A stretch of 64,000 nucleotides of DNA, from assembly GCF_033958435.1 (NCBI RefSeq), contig NC_134161.1, forward strand, positions 10,230,001 to 10,294,000. Reading direction: 5' to 3'. Position numbers and translations under genes: made by a program. The stretch comes from Carettochelys insculpta (lineage: Eukaryota; Chordata; Testudines; Carettochelyidae). Below, in pieces: positions 44,518-55,752 of this stretch (within the stretch, counting starts at the first letter, position 1; each line of letters starts with the position of its first letter). The notes under the pieces were generated by a model. That model was not told the DNA's origin and did no database searches. It worked only from the letters and a program-made list of their open reading frames with translations.

Positions 44518-45411
44518 AGATTGTACATAGGTGGTCAGATCTTTTGATGAAGGCATCATAGGATGGCATTAGAAATGCTTGCATAGGCAGATGCCACGGA
44601 TTATTGAGGAAAGTAGATAAAGAAGAATAACCTGGTAGGTAAAAAAAAAAAAAAACTGGCTGCAATAGGGACTCTACTGATTGCCTACTCTTAGATGGAG
44701 CAATCAGAGTCAAGAGCTGTGGTTCCCTGCATGGGTGCTCTCATGCCAGCCCTGCCAAACCTTAAACCCTAGGCTGATGAATTTCCTCAGTCAGAGCCTT
44801 TCTGATGTGGTATGTCCCACCCATAGAATTTCAGCAAGAAGCATGGTGCCTGGCCATTTGTGAAGAAGAAATCTCAGTGTGCAGACACTTCCCAGGCTTC
44901 TCAGATCTGCCAGTCTGACAGCAACATGTTTTTCCCCTTCTTGCCCCAAGCAGAGCAAGGGGGCACATAATCCATCTTGTTAAAAACAAACAATGGACAG
45001 GAAGATGATACAGCCAAAGGTTGAGTCCAAGCGATGGATGAAAATTTGGCTGTGCTCCCTAACCCAATATGTAAGTGCACCAAATTGTAACGCCTACAGA
45101 AACAAAGGGATATATCAGCCCACATGCATTCGTCACCCAAAAACATCTCCACTTCCCTGGACTGAATGAATGCAGCTGGCACAGCCCATGTGATCTGTGC
45201 ACACTATCTGGAAGGCACAGTTTGAGCTGCCATGAGTGTGGATCAAGCAGAGATCACATCAAAGGCCATAATCAAAGTTCCAGCAGAAGGACACCAGGCC
45301 ACAAGAGTGTGGTATCATTTTGTGTCATTGGCGTCCTGAGAGGCCAAGCGTAGGAAAAGAGACTAGGAGGAATCCCACAACTGGTCTATTGGTACGTAAC
45401 TTGTGCTGGAG
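44518..45411. other. No recognisable feature
   Basis: An A15 tract at about 44641-44656; otherwise unassigned. Confidence 0.45.
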
Positions 45412-45640
45412 CAAGGGAGTGTGCTTTGCTGGTTAGTACAGACAACTGGGAACCAGAACCCCAGGGTGGTATTCCCAGCAGTAGCAGTGCTGCTTACTCC
45501 TTCAGTAACCTTGAACAAATCACTTTGTCTTGCAGTACCTCAGTTTCCCCATCTATAAAATGGCGATAATAACAGCTAACTCCCAGGGCCAGTGTGAGGG
45601 TTAATTAAGGTATGTGTATGAAAGTGATGATATTATGTGA
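45412..45640 (+). repeat. MIR SINE, nearly full length
   Basis: CTTTGCTGGTTAGTACAG, GTAACCTTGAACAAATCAC, GTACCTCAGTTTCCCCATC, TATAAAATGGCGATAATAAC, CAGTGTGAGGGTTAATTAAG: head, CORE and tail in order. The clearest MIR of the window. Confidence 0.88.
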
Positions 45641-46299
45641 TCTGTCCTATCAGAACACTGGGATAGGCCTGGCCTAAAACAAAAGGAAGTAAACAATATC
45701 TGTCCCTGTGGTATCTCAGGGTATGTATGATTATTCGAGCTGAAAAAAGGCCCCATTTTATTTTGTTGTAGATCAAGATACCTTTTATTTTTATTTTACT
45801 GTGCTTCCAGGACAGTCTTGTGTGGCTCAGGAATAGGCTTGTATTGCCTGAAAGATGCCATTGATTAGGAAAGATAGCAGCAATCATTTTCTACATCTGG
45901 GAGGAGAGTAGGAAGAAAGCACATGTAGAGTTTAAGAGGGAATCCAATGCAGCAAGCAAAACCTCCAGGCCCAGTCTGGAAAGCAAATAAATCAATTTAG
46001 TCATGCATTCCGTAAATACAGGGGATATTCAGAATCCACTGGAATAACTTGTGGGTGTGCACATGAGTGTATGTATGCATGTAAGTGCTTATTTACTTGC
46101 CTGAGAAGGAAAGAAATGAGAATGAAAGAAACCTGTGTGTGTATGGAGGGAAGAATGCAAGCAGAAGAAAAGTGGTGTGTCTATGTGTGTGTAGCCCACA
46201 CACCTGCTGGGTCTGGTTGACTGTCCCATGTAGACTGTCCCACTTAGACCACTTACAGAGAGAAAATATGAGTCTTCTCTGTAGCCTTAGCTGATAGCC
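45641..46299. other. No recognisable feature
   Basis: Some TG-rich words at 46050-46190 (GTGTGTATGGAGG and similar). No gene. Confidence 0.45.
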
Positions 46300-46400
46300 A
46301 GCCTGCTTTTAGCTCAAGTGATAGAGGCTCATACCCTAGCTCCAGAGGTCCCAGATTCAATTCTTCCTGTCAGCATTGCATGTGCTTGCAGGTATGGACA
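46300..46400 (+). repeat. tRNA-derived SINE head
   Basis: Box A-like TAGCTCAAGTGATAGAGG at 46311-46330 and box B-like AGGTCCCAGATTCAATTC about 30 bases later, the internal RNA polymerase III promoter of a tRNA. The CR1-like tail is not present, so it is truncated. Confidence 0.75.
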
Positions 46401-46826
46401 GGGAGGTGTTCATGAAAGGAGCCATCCCAGGCATATTAAGCCTGAAGCCCAATAAGGAGACTGGACATTTACAAGGCCCGTTGCTGGACAACACAGTGGA
46501 GAAGGACTGTAGGGCTTTGTTTATTATAAGCCTTTCCATTGAGTGAGGGTTGGCTATTCACTGGCCAGCAAGTCTAGCTGGTGGAGATTGCAGGATTGTA
46601 AGGGAAGGCCAACAGCCTGTTGATGAGGAAAATTCCAGGAGAAGAGAGGAGACATGGGAGCAAGGAAAAAAAGCATCATTTTGGGCAAAAGGCTAAGCTT
46701 TTCCAGCAATGAAATTGGAGCTTCCCTAAGCCCAGATGGCAATATGTCCTGCTGTAGGCAACAGATGTCACCAAGAATGTTTGTAGATGGAAAGGGTAGC
46801 AAATGCTGATATAATATATCCTTGTT
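46401..46826. other. No recognisable feature
   Basis: Unassigned DNA ending in the left octamer TCCTTGTT (46819-46826) that flanks the next element. Confidence 0.45.
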
Positions 46827-47331
46827 CAGGGGTTGGCAACCAAAATAGCAAGAAGAGCCATTTTTCCAATTCAGTAAAACACTCAATAATTCAAGAGCCA
46901 CAGCGCATGTGAATACAATACAGTCCTTAATAAACAACATCAAACCATACTTTTTGTATTCCCTATTTTAAGAACAGTGAGCACACAATGATTTGTAACG
47001 TGAGACATTTACTGTAGGATGTTCACAAACATTTTACATATTCTGTTTCCTCACACTTTACGTGTGTGTTTGTACCACTCTCTTCCTGGCTTTCACTCCC
47101 AAACCTTCTCTCTCTCTGGAGGATGCTGGAGGGGGTTATCCAACATATAAGATCACATATTGTTTGCTATTTAGATATGAGTTGTTTGTTTTGGGGTTTT
47201 TAGACATTCACCATTTGTCAAAAATAATCAGGAGGGATTTCTTTTTCACTTCGCGATTTTAGCATCAGGAGCCACAAAGAAGTCCTTAAAGAGACTCAAG
47301 CAGCTCTGGAGGTGCAGGTTGCAGACCCCGG
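46827..47331. mobile_element. hAT-type MITE
   Basis: 505 bases between CAGGGGTTGGCAACC and the complement of CCGGGGTCTGCAACCTGC. Subterminal AAGAGCCA on the left and AGGAGCCACAAAGAAGTCC near the right are typical of this hAT family. Octamers TCCTTGTT and TCCTAGTT (47332-47339) match at seven of eight bases. Non-coding. Confidence 0.9.
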
Positions 47332-47339
47332 TCCTAGTT

Positions 47340-48539
47340 ATTTTTCCACCCAAGTGAAACACTTGTCTCTCTCACTTCTGATTTCCTGGTGTTTTGGGCA
47401 ATCACAGCTTTATCGTCAGGAATAAAAAGACTATGAGCCTGAATTCCAAATCATCGAACACAAACTAATTCATGTCCAAAAAAAAAAAAGTACAGTAATT
47501 ATGTAACAGAGACAGTAGAGAAATGGAGAGGAGAAAATAAGCCCCTGGCAAAGGAAATTAATCAGCTACCAGAATTAGGCTGGGCACCAGTGAGCTCTGA
47601 GCACAGCTTTGTGTTGAGATGCAGGGGAGGTTAGGGAGCTTGCAGATGAGAAGGGGACAGTGTAGATATGTTTGGGATGGTGAGGGTTCTGTATGGGGCG
47701 AGTGAGGGGGCAGGGTTTAAAGTTAATATGTGGATGCAGAAGATGGAGTGGTACAAAATAGATTAATATGCCATAATGTGGCAGAGGCTAGTGACATATG
47801 AGTGAACATACACTGGCACAATTTGTTGTTAGCTTCAGGATTAAGTAGGCCAGATTCACTCATCTACACAGTTGATCCCTAAAGAGCAACATTGGGGTAA
47901 AGGTGAGGTGAAGTAAAAAGTTTCTATTCCTTTTATATCCAGTCTTGGCTAGAAGGAGGCTCCAAACAGCCCATTTAGAACTTGAATTCTTCTTTCTTGG
48001 GGAAAAACCCTCATGGAGAGTGTCTGAGGCTTGTTGGAATGTGCCACCAGCTAGCTAGAAGGAACATTGGTCAGAGGACAGCGAGAGGTTAGTGGCACTG
48101 AAAGACAGTTGCCTCAACAGCAACAGTAGAGCTGACCAAGCCCTTTCGGTACCAAGCGACTTTGACGGGGTTCTGAAATCATATCTCAGTGGGTCTCTCA
48201 AGCAAGACTTTGCATCAGCAATGCAAACTGCTGCTGCTCCCTGCAGGAAGATAATAAAAAGACTTTGGATTGCACCCTGTGTCTGACCTAACCAGCTAAA
48301 TAGGTTACACTGAGTTTTGAAAAATGCCCCAGTTTTCATCTAATAAGCAATTTTTCTGCATAATTTGCAGAATAAGCAAAAAGCTATTATGTAAAATTTA
48401 TCAGCCACAATTGGCTCTCATTAGAGATTGGGAGCAGACAGAATCCTCCTAGGAGAGGGAAAATTCTCTAAAGTTACTTCCCAATCTTTGGTTGCCCAAT
48501 ATTACATAGCACCCCTGTCCCATTTTTACCTAGACAGTC
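47340..48539. other. No gene; possible conserved stretch at 47.46-47.6 kb
   Basis: 47455-47600 has an A12 tract and words such as GTACAGTAATTATGTAAC and GAAATTAATCAGCTACC. Otherwise unassigned; short ORFs around 48.05-48.34 kb on both strands show no domain. Confidence 0.4.
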
Positions 48540-49190
48540 CCTTATTCAAGCTGTCTCACAGTCCCAAATTTTTTAGGACAATGGACAAATTGTTCCGTAT
48601 TTTGCAGGGCTCCTGTTCCTTGGTACTCGGTGTCTCAGGGCAGCAGCCTCTGTTGCAGATCGCTGCCCAGTTCCCTGGTGCCCTGCACCTTGGGATGGCA
48701 GCTCCTTCTGCAGGGGAGCTCCTCCATGGAGCAGCTGCCCCATTCCCCAATACACCACAGTGGCAGTCCCCTCTGCCGGCGAGCTCCACCACAGGGTGGC
48801 TGCCTCATTCCTCAGCTTCCCATGTGTTGGGGGAGGCAGCTTCTCCTGTGGGAAATCTCCTCTGTAGGGCAGCTACCCTTTTCCCAGCATAGCAGCTCTT
48901 GCTGCCAGGGATCCCTGCTGCAGGGCAGCTGCCACATTCCCTCCCCCCACCCCCGCACTGCCACAAGGCTGCAGAGCTCCTTTTTTTCAACACATCCCAG
49001 CCAGAAGCTTGGGGAGTCCTCATCCTCCACTCCCTCTCATTGAAAGGCTGCAGAGCCCCCGTCTCCAGTGCCGCATCATGGAGCAGTAGCCCCCATCGCC
49101 AAGGAGCTCTGACAAGGGACGGCAGCTCCCCATCCCTGGAGGCTGGTGTCCCGTATTTGCCATAGGGCAATGTGGTCACCCTATCCATGT
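48540..49190. mobile_element. Unclassified repeat element carrying a minisatellite
   Basis: The right edge reads GTGTCCCGTATTTGCCATAG then GGCAATGTGGTCACCCTAT; its complement ATAGGGTGACCACATTGCCC is an end form I associate with a reptile DNA element. The left side has CCCAAATTTTTTAGGACAAT and TTGTTCCGTATTTTGCAGGG, echoing the CCGTATTTGC motif. Between them lie GC-rich degenerate tandem units. Long ORFs in several frames reflect the composition. Confidence 0.5.
48640..48985. repeat. Degenerate minisatellite, units of about 55-75 bases
   Basis: Successive units open with GGCAGCTCCTTCTGCAGGG (48695), GGCAGTCCCCTCTGCCGGC (48762), GGCAGCTTCTCCTGTGGG (48835) and AGCAGCTCTTGCTGCCAGGG (48890), each followed by GGGCAGCTGCCMCATTCCC-like text. 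Units are diverged and vary in length. Confidence 0.7.
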
Positions 49191-50339
49191 AGAGCCTCTT
49201 CCTTGGACAGGAGTCAGACCACTTTCCTGTTTGTGCCAATACAGCATCTGATAATTTCAGGGCCAGCAATGCACTTTCCAGTTCCTAAGTTGCCTGCCTG
49301 ACTGGGGGGACCGAGATATGGGTTACCTCCCCTCTAAAGGTTTGAATACATGCTGTGCTTTGTTTTACCCTTGAAGGAGATTTGGTAGCATAGTGTCTGT
49401 CTGTTTAGTTTCAATGCCAAAAAGACATATCAAGTTTGCCTGACTCCTGACAATTGTCAAAAGACACAGGGCCCTTGGTTTGGGGTGTCCCTGACTGCTT
49501 GTAAGTTACCTTCTTTGCTGTATCAGTCTGTTATCTGGGACCTGTGCCATTTCCACCAAAGCCCATGGGCCTCTCTTCATAGGCTTTAATAGGAAGTAGG
49601 TTAAATCTCATCTGTTGGGCCCATGAAGCCTTCGAGGAGACCCATCAGAATGAGTCCTTCAAAGGCTCTTGTGTTGTTTATGCCAGAGGAGAGAGAGGCT
49701 CAAGTGTGTCAAATATAATGGGGATTCTTCTTTGAAGCTGCCAGGCTCAGGCAAACCTAACTGTCCTTCCCAGCTCTCTGCTGTGGAGCCTTACTGTAAC
49801 TATACCTACACAGTGACAATGGAGGCTTTTGTACTTCGTATGGCATGCCCCTACCAAGTACAAAATTGCCTGAAACTGGTGGCTAAGTCATGTCTCCACT
49901 TGTAGAGCTACCATTTTTGCTTTCTGAGAGCTAGCCTGAGTACATTTGCATGAAAATGGGGTCACAACCCTAGCGTGCAGTGCAGAGTAATAAACTGTAT
50001 TACATATTCTTACCACACAGGATATCTCTAAGCCCAGGACTGGATACAGCAGCCTTGGAAGGGACTGCTGACTTCACTTACTGGTGCCACATGTCCCAAA
50101 GAGACTGAAAACGATCCCAAGATCTGAAATTATTCATGTTCTCTCTGGGCTACATAAGGGCCCATTGATTCCAGCTGAGGACAGCTGTGTCTAATGGTGT
50201 GCAGTAGGGTAGGTGTGCTACAGTGTACCTTCCTGTGCAGAGTCAGTTCAAAAGGGTCTGTTGGGAAGACAAGAGTTATTATGGATGCTGAAGTACTTCA
50301 GTGGGGATTTCTTTTTCCCTTTCTTTTCCCCTACGGTGA
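49191..50339. other. No recognisable feature
   Basis: Unassigned, mixed composition; short ORFs only. Confidence 0.45.
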
Positions 50340-50560
50340 ATGTTAATTATAAATGAAGGTTCACTACAGCAGAAGGGATTATAATTAATTTATAGTTGAA
50401 CTATAATAGATTTCACTACAGACTGCATTTCATTGCATCAAAGGTTATTATGACTGTTGTTTGCTGCCAGTAATTTACATAAACAACCCGCAAACCATTG
50501 CATCCATTAATCCTGCAATAAGAACAACAGACAGCTGATAAGAATATTAATAGGAAAAAA
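50340..50560. promoter_or_regulatory. Candidate conserved non-coding element
   Basis: Dense in ATTA/TAAT words and bounded by plainer DNA: GTTAATTATAAATGAAGG, GGATTATAATTAATTTATAG, CCAGTAATTTACATAAAC, CCATTAATCCTGCAATAAG. No repeats and no ORF. The look is that of a developmental enhancer, but only cross-species alignment could show conservation. Confidence 0.3.
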
Positions 50561-50864
50561 GAAGAATAAAGGAGGTATAAACATTAAGGCCTTGATCTCA
50601 TGGTGGGGAAGGGGAACCTAGGCTGAGAAATGCTGGTTTGAGAGAGGTGAACTAAAATCACATAATGACTAGATTGTGATCTATGTCTGAACTTGCCCAA
50701 TGTTCAAAAGTGTTTGACCTGGATTTTCCCTGTGGCTAAAGTTTAGGTAAAATAAATAAAAAACAGCAAGAAAATAACTGAAATATAATTTGATCTTTTA
50801 TGGCACCTTCAGGCTGAAAACTCAAAAGCATTGGAGTGGCTGTGGAGTCTAATGGATGGGTGGT

Positions 50865-51010
50865 GACGTGAAAGCATGGAAAATGGGGTTCTTTTCCTAA
50901 CACGGTCCCACTGTGTGATCTTGGGCAAGACACTGTACCTCTCTGTGCTTTTGTTTTCCCTTCCACCCACAGTCTGTTTTGTCTATTTAGATTGTAAGTT
51001 CTTTGATGCA
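50865..51010 (+). repeat. MIR-like SINE
   Basis: CACTGTGTGATCTTGGGCAA, GACACTGTACCTCTCTGTGC, then TTAGATTGTAAGTTCTTTGA: the CORE and post-core blocks in order. Confidence 0.8.
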
Positions 51011-52594
51011 AAGTCTGAATCTAGCATAAAAGGGACCTAATTGCTTTGCAGGCAGTAGGAGTCATTGTAATCAGTGGTGACTGGTGAGAGGAGTTCCGGG
51101 TGGGGCACCAGCCCCTTGCCCCCCATGTAGTGGGGTCAGTGCCTCACTACTGCAAGGTAGGAGTTAATACAGGCTGAAGGGAGCCTGCACATCACCCCCA
51201 GCCAATGGATGAAGGGCTCCTGGGCGGGAGCCAATCAGAGGACAACTTACTGGAGCAGTCCTATATATATGGAGCTGCTCCAGCAGAGCTGGGTCAGTTT
51301 GATCCTGACTGAAACATGCTCACAGCAGTTGTAATCTTCAGCAAATTTAGCTGCCAAGTTCTAAGAAATCTGTTTTGTTTTGGTTTTTGCCCATACTTTA
51401 CTGATTTTTGACAAAAAAATATGGCCCTATTTTCATGAACATTCATAAGAATGGTGAAAGGCTCTGACACCAGAGGACCTGCCTGACAAATTTCAAGCCT
51501 CTGCTCCAAAGAACATTTAAGACCAGATGGTTAAGGTCTGGCAAAGTTATAAGCAACTGAAAACAGGCTCCTATAATGGGAGGTGTCAGACCATCTAAGA
51601 TATAGGCATCACTCCCACTCTGCCAAGAAGAAGAAGAAGAAGAAGGAGAGGAAATAAACTTCATAAGCATTAATAAACTCTGCCACACATCACACTGGGT
51701 GGTGTATAATTCCTGATACCTTTGGAAAAATTGATGTGCAGAGAGGGGACTTAAGTCCAAGCTTTTAGAAGTATTTCATTAGGCATTGGGCTCCTAAATG
51801 CCTATTAAAAAGGTGTCCCTTAGATTTATTAATTAATTTCAAAATATTACCCAATGAGGCCATGTTCTCACTGTCACAAGAACTGTGGCAGTGTTGGGAA
51901 CAGAGCAGAAGAATCCCTATTCCCAGCCCTGCATCAAAGCAATTTTCTTCTCCCAAATCTCAAGCTAAACATTTTTGTAGGTTTGGAAATGGTTTGTGTT
52001 TTGCCTTCTAGTATCATTAACATTTAGTGCTGCCTCCGAACTGTACTGGTTTACCAGGGATGGAAAGTGGAACTACCAAAATGCCACAAGAGAAGCCGTT
52101 TTTTGAGCCTTTTTAGAGACTCAGGGATTACTAGAAATTCCCCATAAAAACTTCTCCCAATATTTTCAGCTCATCCTACATTCCTGTGATGCTCAGAGAA
52201 GTACAGGATCTTTGAGGGACTCTTAATTCAACTGATTCTCCATCTGTTTGAGAACTGTCAGATTCAGCTGTTTTCATGAGATTTTGCTCATAAGATTGGC
52301 CTCCAACTGATGTAACCCAGGACCAAAACGATAGGGTTTTGCATGGGTCTCAGAATTTGAACCCTAATACACTCAACAGTACAAACATGAATGTAATTAG
52401 ACAGTTCCAGTTTTCTCTCATTTCTGGCTTTGGTGCCTCTGTCACAAGCAGTAAATCTTTAAATCTTCTTCTTCTGGGTGAAGGTGACATGGGTACTAAT
52501 TCCCTTCTGTCCCTTCTCTCTGATGTTGCTCCACAGCAAAAGCAAGAGAGCTGATAGTTTTGAGTTTCTTTAGTTTAAGTGACAGAGCCTTGTG
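51011..52594. other. No gene; one promoter-like patch
   Basis: 51190-51300 holds two inverted or direct CCAAT-type boxes (CAGCCAATGG, GAGCCAATCAGAGG) and TATATATA at about 51264-51271, then GAGCTGCTCCAGCAGAGCTGG. This is the layout of an LTR or other RNA polymerase II promoter. An AAG run is at 51626-51644. The rest is unassigned. Confidence 0.4.
51190..51300 (+). promoter_or_regulatory. CCAAT-TATA promoter-like patch, possible solo LTR remnant
   Basis: AGCCAATGG and AGCCAATCAGAGG lie about 60 and 35 bases before TATATATA, with a GC-rich start-like segment after it. No paired LTR, primer-binding site or ORF is present, so any element is a remnant. Could be chance. Confidence 0.3.
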
Positions 52595-52795
52595 ATTTTG
52601 GTACAGATAGCTCTGTGGTTTGAGCACTGGCCTCATGTGGTTATGAGCTCAGTTCTTGAGGGGGCCATTTAGGAGTCTGGGGCAACCAGATTAAAAAAAA
52701 TCTGTTAGGGATGATGCTTCGATCTGCTGAGAGGGAAGGGGACTGAACTTGATGACCTCTTGAGGTCCCTTCCAGTTCTATGAAATAAGTATTTA
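52595..52795 (+). repeat. Full-length tRNA-derived SINE with CR1-like tail
   Basis: Head GATAGCTCTGTGGTTTGAGC (box A) and GGTTATGAGCTCAGTTCTTG (box B region), middle GAGGGGGCCATTTAGGAG, tail GGGACTGAACTTGATGACC then TCTTGAGGTCCCTTCCAG and TTCTATGA. The tail is the same as CR1 3' ends, so CR1 reverse transcriptase presumably mobilised it. This structure is typical of turtle SINEs. Confidence 0.88.
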
Positions 52796-52942
52796 TAAAA
52801 GGACCAGTAATCTAGCCCCTGCTCTCCCCACTTCTTCTGCAGTGAGGGTGAATTTACCTGCTCATTTTTTGGACTGATCACCCAGTCAATTCCAGCACCT
52901 GATGAATCTTTGCAGAAGAACTTTCAGGGAAGTTCTTATGCT

Positions 52943-53515
52943 TCAGCTTCTGCTCTGCATTTTCTCCCCCACCCACCCTGAACAAAACACATCTGGCTTT
53001 TTGGGCGTAGCCAAGACCTCCATCCCTGCTGACCCAATCACAGATTGCCAGAAAGGGCATACCAGCTTGTCAAGGGCTTGAATGAGCAGCTCTGCAACTG
53101 CTGTAAACAGTGGAGAGAAAAGGTCAGGACCAGCCCTCATCTGCCAGAGATGAACATTCTGTCTCCTATATAACAGAGCTCTGCCAAGTAATGTGAGCTG
53201 GAGAGGGCAGAACTGAGGGGAGAGAAGTAACAAGAATAGGCACCAGAAATAACCTCTGCTTTTCCAAAAGATGATTTTGAAACTGTGTCCAACGTTTTCA
53301 ACAGGCTGAGGAAGTTTCTTAAAAAAAAAGACAAATCCTTTCCCATCGGGTGATCGATGGTCATTTAAATGCACAACTGTCTCATTAATTATCCCTCTGC
53401 CATTTATGTTAGCATCTTTAACCGTGATGAACCCATCTGGGATTGATTCTGTTATCACACCAGCCCCTCTGACACGTTCACACTCCACGTACATTTGGGG
53501 GATGGTGTGAAACAA
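52943..53515 (-). pseudogene. Decayed reverse transcriptase, possibly L1/Tx1 type
   Basis: A 190-codon minus-strand frame without stop. In order it has GRGIINETVVHLNDH, KLPQPVENVGHSFKIIFW and MRAGPDLFSPLFTAVAELL. These line up loosely with the L1-type blocks GR.I..N..L..D, D..KAFD.V.HSF and RQG.PLSPLLF..A.E.L. The catalytic aspartates of the first block are lost and the YxDD block is not visible. It is unlike the CR1 copies of the window. Identification is by eye and tentative; it could be a chance ORF. Confidence 0.35.
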
Positions 53516-53893
53516 GCATTGCTCAGAAAGCCTCCTGCCTATGGAGCGCTTGGCATGGAATCTGGTTTCCTCCTACAGCCCTGTGAGTGTGGCACTGGTT
53601 AGATCACAAACTATTCCAAATGTCACTCTGGGGACCCTAGCTGAGATTTTCTTCCCTGGTCCTTGCCACCTCAGGATGGGAGGGAGAAGGGGCAGCTGTG
53701 CCCAAAGATGCACACTGGAGGGAAAGCAGACATCTACCTACAACTTAAGTCTGTTCTGACTCAGAACCAAGAGGCCATTCTAGAGAGCACCATCGCAGAC
53801 AGAAATGTTTCAAGTTTGCAGTTTAAGTCTTGCTAATTTCCATTTTGCTGTCAGTAACAATGACCCCATGAATAATAATGTTATTGTGTTTGC
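53516..53893. other. No recognisable feature
   Basis: Possibly more of the same decayed element, but no motif is visible. Confidence 0.4.
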
Positions 53894-53980
53894 CACATAA
53901 GAATGGCCATTACTGGGTCAGACCAAAGGTCTATCTAACCCAGCATCCCGTCTGCCAACAGTGGCCAGTGCCAGGTGACC
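53894..53980 (-). mobile_element. CR1 3'-end fragment
   Basis: CACATAAGAATGGCCATTAC, TGGGTCAGACCAAAGGTC, CATCCCGTCTGCCAACAGTG and GCCAGTGCCAGGTGACCC match the 3' end of the CR1 lineage at 36272 (compare TGGTCAAACCAATGGTCC and GTGACCAGTGCCAGGTG). Only about 87 bases, severely 5'-truncated. Confidence 0.85.
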
Positions 53981-53982
53981 CA

Positions 53983-54613
53983 AGGCTTGGCTACACTCGG
54001 TGCACCCTCACTGGTTCGTGAGGGTCTTTACCTCTTTCAGTGACACTCTGTTGCAGCTAGAGAAGCAATTCAAATGAGAAGCCGATATAACAGGTGAGCT
54101 GGCTGGCTGCATTCAATGCTCTTCTCCCCAAAAATGTGGGAGCTAGCACAAACTAAGCCGTCCAGTGGCTTATATCCATTATTTACAACTTAGTTAGAAA
54201 AAAAATATCCTGAGATAAGGTAAATTTGATAAAGAAGCTTCAGGGGGAAACCAAGCTGCAAAGCCAGATGCAAATACAGCCAGCCAGAAACCAAAAATAA
54301 AAAACAAAGTAAAGCAGGGAATTAGTCTTTTATCACAGTTACGGGATTCCAGTGCAAGCAGCTCCAGTACAGAGCAGCTTCTGTTTGTGGCCCTTTAAGG
54401 CCTGGGACTGGCCATCTCCAGTGTCACCTCTTTCCCTGCAAGAAGCCACATCAACTCCTATTGACTGAGTTTAAGTGAACAGACTCTGGCTTACATAAGA
54501 AAAAAATCAATCTGCTTTTATGTATAGACGCAATCTGTTGACAGAAGTTTTGTTGGAATATCTCTCTGACATTAACTTCTGTAGACAGATGCTTGTAGTG
54601 TAGATGTAGCCTA
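53983..54613. mobile_element. Possible MITE with GGCTACA ends
   Basis: Left AGGCTTGGCTACACTCGG and right complement AGGCTACATCTACACTACAAG share the CTACACT motif, 631 bases apart. The inside is AT-rich with no ORF. The end match is short and no target duplication was found, so two unrelated fragments cannot be excluded. Confidence 0.45.
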
Positions 54614-55752
54614 GAAGTTGCGCCCTGTCTATGACAGCAATTTTGCTAACTCCAAGCATTGAAAAACCATGAGTTAGGCCCCTAAAACCATGAGGTCAGC
54701 TTTAAAATTATTTTTTAAAATAATAAAACTGAGAAGTCCTTTGATTTGCCTTTTCATTTCTGGGTCATAGATTCAGGTTTTTCTCTGCAACTACAAAGGC
54801 TAGACACTTGATTTTTTTTCCTTATTAAAGCTGAGAATCTCATACAGTCACATGACCTGGGGCTTAAAGGAAAACAACAAATATTGTGAGACTTGCAGTA
54901 AATATTGTTGCAAGAGCAGGCAATGTTGCACTGGAGAAACATGTATTGGCACAGCTATGTGGATGGAGGGTTGCAAACCCAGAATGCACACATGCTGTAC
55001 ATTTACGTCTGCCAATGCGCCAATGGGAGTGTTCTCAGCATGACAGAAGTGCAGAATTCAGACTGTTTTGAGGGCGCAAAAGCTAAGCATGCCCTCCAGA
55101 AATGGACATCTCTTTCCAAGCTCCAGTTAAGACGTGTCAGGATCTCAAAATATTGTAGCTTTGTCAAAGGGAAGAATCAATCCACTGTCTCCATTGACCA
55201 CTGTTAGATTGCCCTGTTCAGTAGTGTGGAGGGTCTGTGGGGTGAATAGTGAAGCATGTCTTCTTTCTGACCTAAGCCGCTAATTTGAATCTGAAGGATC
55301 TTTGGTGACCTATCCCACATGCATAGGTAGGCCTGTCAGTTCACTTTCCAGTGTACTAGGAGTGGGAGGGAAAGACACTTTCTTGAGTGGGGAGTGGAAG
55401 AAAGGAGGAGTGGCTGCTGAGCCTTGGGGAGTGTGTGTGAGGGGTGGGAGCCAGCTCCAGGCTGGGCAGGAAGGCATTTGCTACTGACACTCCTATAACA
55501 TTTCCATAGGAGCTGGTTCCAGTGCTCTGTACTCAGTCCTCTGCCCAACTCCTTGGCAGCCAGTGTTCTGTGCTCCAGTATCCCCTTGCCCACCACTTAG
55601 GTACCAGTATCTGTTCCCCGTCCCATGGCAGTGGGCTCACGTGATCCTGCTCCTCCCTCAGGTTACCTGCCTCTCCTGCGCCCATGGTAGCTGGAAGGTG
55701 TGCTAGGGACTAGGAATCACATGAGTGGTCTCCTTTGCCGGCCAGCTCAGGC
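54614..55752. other. No recognisable feature
   Basis: Overlapping plus ORFs at 54852-55207 and GC-rich DNA from 55.3 kb; no domain. Confidence 0.45.

Noticed and set aside
46311..46380. Possible tRNA gene (box A and box B)
   Set aside because: Boxes are diverged and no cloverleaf can be closed; this is the head of a tRNA-derived SINE.
48428..48892. Overlapping 150-codon ORFs on both strands
   Set aside because: They lie in degenerate tandem units; no frame is favoured.
52600..52670. Possible tRNA gene
   Set aside because: Head of a complete tRNA SINE that ends in a CR1-like tail; not a functional tRNA.
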